Assembly: GCF_001713395.1 (NCBI RefSeq) | Contig: NZ_CP016452.1 | Location: 2,108,001-2,172,000 of the forward strand | Direction: 5' to 3' | DNA length: 64,000 nt | Source of the DNA: Sinorhizobium sp. RAC02 | Lineage (GTDB): Bacteria; Pseudomonadota; Alphaproteobacteria; Rhizobiales; Rhizobiaceae | Shown: positions 61,196 to 64,000 of the stretch, piece after piece | How the letters are laid out: each line of letters starts with the position of its first letter | Numbering within the stretch: the first letter of the stretch is position 1 | Notes under the pieces: generated by a model | Told to the model about the DNA's origin: nothing | Database searches by the model: none | What the model saw: only the letters and a program-made list of their open reading frames with translations | Position numbers and translations under genes: made by a program

Positions 61196-61221
61196 TACTA
61201 TACCGTCTGGTCGGTAAAGTA
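61196..61221. promoter_or_regulatory. Extended palindrome TACCG-N6-CGGTA upstream of sugar operon
   Basis: Central TACCG (61201-61205) and CGGTA (61212-61216) are flanked by TACTA and AAGTA, giving 9 of 10 paired positions per arm. It sits about 40 bp upstream of the binding-protein start, where a TetR-type repressor would bind. Confidence 0.6.
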
Positions 61222-61348
61222 AAGCGCGAGAAATGAGGGGAATGAAGGCGAGAGTCGGCTTGCGGCTGCGCCGGATTGGGGCTTACCAACTCGGCGCCGC
61301 AACCGGCGGGACTGGAGCGTGGGTGCTGCGCCCCGCTCCCGAAACCAA

Positions 61349-61369
61349 TTTTGTAATAAAACTACAAAA
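61349..61369. promoter_or_regulatory. Inverted repeat TTTTGTA-N7-TACAAAA
   Basis: Perfect 7-bp arms with a 7-nt spacer, about 115 bp upstream of the + strand binding-protein gene. The inner TGTA-N7-TACA resembles the operator class of HexR-type RpiR regulators (TGTAATTAAATTACA). Confidence 0.55.
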
Positions 61370-61370
61370 G

Positions 61371-61406
61371 TGAAACTTTGCGAGATTTTTATGTTGCAAA
61401 GTTTCA
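61371..61406. promoter_or_regulatory. Inverted repeat TGAAACTTTGC / GCAAAGTTTCA
   Basis: A perfect 11-bp inverted repeat (61371-61381 with 61396-61406) separated by 14 nt, immediately beside the preceding repeat and 79 bp upstream of the gene at 61485. It may be a paired operator or a leader hairpin. The rest of 61160-61484 has no gene. Confidence 0.6.
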
Positions 61407-61484
61407 GAACCCTCCTCTAAGGTACATCCCGAAGCCGCGCAGACGTGGGTCAATTCCAGCGCGCTTTCAATTTGGGAGGATTGA

Positions 61485-62756
61485 ATGACGAACAAGATTT
61501 TGTGGCGCTCTGCCGCCGCGGCCGCGCTTTCGGTCGGCCTCATGGCTGGCGCAGGCATCGCCAATGCAGCCGAACTTGTCTTCTGGTCCATGTGGAACGA
61601 GCCGGAGCCGCAGGCCGCGGCCCTGCGCAAGGTCATGGACAATTATACCAAGGCGCACCCGGAAACGACCTTCAAGGTCGTCTGGAACGGCCGCCAGAAC
61701 CAGACCAAACTGCGCGCCGCCCTGCAGGCCGGCACGCAGGTCGATTTCGCGGACCAGGACGGCGATCAGCTCGCCGGCGGTCTGCAGAAGGAAGGGCTCG
61801 GCTACGAGATCAGCGCAGATCTCGGCGATACGAAGGCCGCTCTCCTGCCCGGCGTGCTCGATCTCTATGCGGCCGGTGGCAAGGTGGAGCAGGTTCCCTA
61901 CATCTACAACACCGTGAACATCTGGTACAATAAGGACATGCTGGCCGAGGCCGGCGGCACGGTCCCGCAGACGCTCGACGAACTCTTCACGCTCTGCGGC
62001 AAGCTCAAGGAAACCGGCAAACACGCGCTGGTGACCGAAGGCAATGTCGGTTTCTACCAGGTGCTGTTCTTCTCTCATCTCCTGTCGCGCGCCAAGGGCT
62101 CGGATGCCATGATCAAGGCTTTCGAGGTCAAGGACGGCTCCGGCTGGTCCGACCCGGCCGTGCTCGAGGCCGCGAAGTCGGCCCGCAAGTTCTGGGAAGT
62201 CGGCTGCATCGCGGAAGACGCCCGCGGCTTCCAGTACCCGGCCGGCCAGCAGACGATCGCGCTCGGCGATACAATGGGCGAACTCGTCGGCTCGTGGCTG
62301 CCGACTGAACTGACGGAAAGTGCCGGCGCAGACTTCCCCTGGGGCGCCTTCAACTTCCCGGCAGTCGCCGGCGGCGCCGGCAAGGCGACCGATATCGAGG
62401 TCGGCCTGGTGTCGGTGATGGTCCTGAAAGCCTCGCCGAACGCCAAGGAAGCGGCGGGCTTCGTCAACTACCTCCTCTCCGAGGACGCGCAGAAGACGCT
62501 CGTTGCGGATGGCGGCGTCGGCGTGGTGCGCGATGGCGTCGATTGGCCGCCGGTGCTTTCGGATGCCTATGCTTCGGCGAAGAGCGCGACGGCACTGGCC
62601 GGCTTCGGCGGCGGTCTCGGCGTCTCCTATCCGGAGTTCAACGCGACGGTGCTGACGCCCGAATTCAGCAAGATGTTCCTCGGCCAGTCGACCCCGGAAG
62701 ACTTCGTCAAGGTCCTCGTCGACAAGACGAAGGACTATTGGGCAAGCCAGCAATAA
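61485..62756 (+). CDS. Carbohydrate ABC importer binding protein (family 1)
   Basis: A 423-residue binding protein with signal peptide ending ANA and a MalE-type body: LVFWSMWNEPEPQAAALRKVMDNYTKAHPE, TKLRAALQAGTQVDFADQDGDQLAGG, and VEQVPYIYNTVNIWYNKDMLAEAG near 140. The ATG at 61485 follows GGGAGGATTG. It is the first gene of a + strand importer operon that continues past the window. Confidence 0.93.
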   Translation: MTNKILWRSAAAAALSVGLMAGAGIANAAELVFWSMWNEPEPQAAALRKVMDNYTKAHPETTFKVVWNGRQNQTKLRAALQAGTQVDFADQDGDQLAGGLQKEGLGYEISADLGDTKAALLPGVLDLYAAGGKVEQVPYIYNTVNIWYNKDMLAEAGGTVPQTLDELFTLCGKLKETGKHALVTEGNVGFYQVLFFSHLLSRAKGSDAMIKAFEVKDGSGWSDPAVLEAAKSARKFWEVGCIAEDARGFQYPAGQQTIALGDTMGELVGSWLPTELTESAGADFPWGAFNFPAVAGGAGKATDIEVGLVSVMVLKASPNAKEAAGFVNYLLSEDAQKTLVADGGVGVVRDGVDWPPVLSDAYASAKSATALAGFGGGLGVSYPEFNATVLTPEFSKMFLGQSTPEDFVKVLVDKTKDYWASQQ

Positions 62757-62844
62757 GGCTTTCGCAACGGGCCGGGGCGGTGCAGTCGCATTGCTTCGGC
62801 CGGCCTTGTGGCCACGAACGGTTTTGCCGAATGGAGATTCTGCG

Positions 62845-63729
62845 ATGATGAGGCGACGTATGGTGGTGGCGTTTCTTGCGCCCGCCCTCATCCTCTATCT
62901 GGGCCTGCTGATCTTTCCAGCACTTCAGGCCTTCTATCTGAGCCTGTTCGAAACCTCCGGTTTCGGCGACACGCCGACCTGGGTCGGCATCGGAAACTAT
63001 ACGCGGCTCTTGTCGGACCCGATCTTCTGGGGTGCGCTGCGCAACATGTCGATGATCATGGTCGTCGGCGGTATCGCGACCTTCGGGCTAGCCTTCCTCT
63101 TCACCATGCTCCTGAATTCGGGCCTTTGGGGCAAGAAGCTCTTCCGCGCCCTGATCTTCCTGCCGAACATCATCGCGGTCGTCGCGATCACCACCTTCTG
63201 GTCCTTCGTCTTCATGCCGCGCTACGGGCTTCTGACCAGCGTGCTGAAGGCACTCGGCCTGACGAGCCTTGCCTCCATCTCCTGGACGGCGCCGGAAAAC
63301 GTCTTCTTCGCCATGATGGTCGGCCTCGTCTGGATTTCGGCGGGTTTCTACACGATCCTCATCCTAGCCGGCGCGGACAAGGTGCCGATCGACATGTACG
63401 AAGCGGCCCGCCTCGAAGGCGCCAGCACCTTCCAGATCTTCCGCCTGATCACCCTGCCGATGATCTGGGACGTCATCCTGATCACCTTGGTGCTGTGGTC
63501 GATCCACGCCATCAAGATCGTCGAGTTTCCCTATGCCTTCGGCGGGCCGAACATCGACCAGAACCTCTATACGCCCGCGATCTACCTCTACATCATGGGG
63601 TTCGGCCAGCGCGAGCCGGTCTATGCGCTCGGTTATTCGACCGCCATCGGCGTCGCGCTCTTCTTCCTGACCCTGGTCACGATCGTGCTCCTGCGCTTCG
63701 TCTTCAAGCGCGAGCGGGTGGAGTATTGA
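62845..63729 (+). CDS. Carbohydrate ABC importer permease (MalF-like)
   Basis: A 294-residue CUT1 permease: N-terminal VVAFLAPALILYLGLLIFPALQAFYLSLF, EAA loop YEAARLEGASTFQIFRLITLPM near residue 190. The ATG at 62845 is chosen over an upstream in-frame codon because it starts the first membrane segment; a tandem ATG follows at 62848. The 88-bp gap after the binding-protein gene contains a GC-rich imperfect hairpin around 62770-62808. Confidence 0.92.
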   Translation: MMRRRMVVAFLAPALILYLGLLIFPALQAFYLSLFETSGFGDTPTWVGIGNYTRLLSDPIFWGALRNMSMIMVVGGIATFGLAFLFTMLLNSGLWGKKLFRALIFLPNIIAVVAITTFWSFVFMPRYGLLTSVLKALGLTSLASISWTAPENVFFAMMVGLVWISAGFYTILILAGADKVPIDMYEAARLEGASTFQIFRLITLPMIWDVILITLVLWSIHAIKIVEFPYAFGGPNIDQNLYTPAIYLYIMGFGQREPVYALGYSTAIGVALFFLTLVTIVLLRFVFKRERVEY

Positions 63730-63730
63730 G

Positions 63731-64000
63731 ATGAAAAAAATCCTCACGCTGCGCGGCGCAAAACGCGGGCTTTCCTACCTCGTCGTCGGCGGCTGGTCGG
63801 CCTTCTCGGTCTTCTTCATCCTCTGGATCATCCTCGCCTCGCTGAAGCGCAATCGCGATCTCTTCGGCAAGCCGTGGTCCTTCCCGGCCGATCCCGCCTG
63901 GGGCAACTACGTCAAGACCTGGGTGAACAACCGCTTTGGCGACTACTTCCTGAACAGCCTGATCGTCACCTCCGTTTCGGTCGCCGCCCTGCTGCTGGTC
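63731..64000 (+). CDS. Carbohydrate ABC importer permease (MalG-like), 3' end outside window
   Basis: Ninety codons are visible. ATG at 63731 lies 1 bp after the MalF-like stop. The N-terminal helix SYLVVGGWSAFSVFFILWIILASLK and the start of a second membrane segment match CUT1 MalG-type permeases. The frame is open at the right edge. Confidence 0.88.
   Translation, partial: MKKILTLRGAKRGLSYLVVGGWSAFSVFFILWIILASLKRNRDLFGKPWSFPADPAWGNYVKTWVNNRFGDYFLNSLIVTSVSVAALLLV

Overview
The window reads as accessory or megaplasmid-type DNA of an alphaproteobacterium in the Rhizobiaceae (Sinorhizobium/Rhizobium/Shinella-like). The basis is high GC, dense ABC-importer operons, a Rhizobiales-type palindromic intergenic repeat at 39153-39226, an inositol (iol) gene set, and decayed IS3-family DNA. 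No rRNA, intact tRNA, CRISPR array or replication gene was seen.

Region 1 (1-10590, + strand) looks like an organosulfur (S-substituted cysteine) salvage operon. It holds three luciferase-like flavin monooxygenases, an M20 deacylase, a GNAT acetyltransferase, a fused permease-ATPase amino-acid importer, two tandem binding proteins, a DsbA/HCCA-isomerase-like protein and a cystathionine beta-lyase. The content mirrors the Bacillus ytmI/tcyJKLMN/ytmO/ytnJ/ytnL locus. Region 2 (10670-18820) continues the theme: an AprAB-like flavoprotein-ferredoxin pair diverges from a PhnD-like protein, and a full Dpp/Opp-type importer follows on the minus strand. Two promoter regions here share the palindrome CTAT-N7-ATAG. 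A MocD/desaturase-like gene follows (19066-20091), then about 1.4 kb of decayed DNA in which a diguanylate cyclase tail is fused to a frameshifted IS3 transposase.

Region 3 (21476-47530) is a cyclitol/sugar catabolic island. It has iolD, iolG and iolE; further Gfo/Idh/MocA dehydrogenases, a TIM-barrel isomerase and an SDR; a six-gene operon of aldehyde dehydrogenase, HpcH aldolase, hydroxyacid dehydrogenase and an Rbs-type importer; a second importer led by a phytanoyl-CoA-dioxygenase-like gene; and a third importer with two permeases. A repeated operator, TGCAAY-N4-ATTGCA, sits upstream of nearly all these units. An RpiR regulator lies inside the island. iolB, iolC and iolA are not in the window.

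Region 4 (48031-51364) has a LacI regulator divergent from a Gfo/Idh dehydrogenase and a TIM-barrel isomerase, with a similar palindrome on each side of the regulator. About 470 bp without a gene follows. Region 5 (51835-61159, minus strand) is an aminosugar-like operon: binding protein, TIM-barrel isomerase, NagB-like isomerase, ROK kinase, UgpC-type ATPase, two permeases, dehydrogenase, TetR regulator and double cupin. Region 6 (61485-64000, +) begins another MalEFG-type importer that runs off the right edge. Together the window devotes seven ABC importers, six Gfo/Idh/MocA proteins and four xylose-isomerase-like TIM barrels to scavenging sulfur compounds, cyclitols and amino/deoxy sugars.
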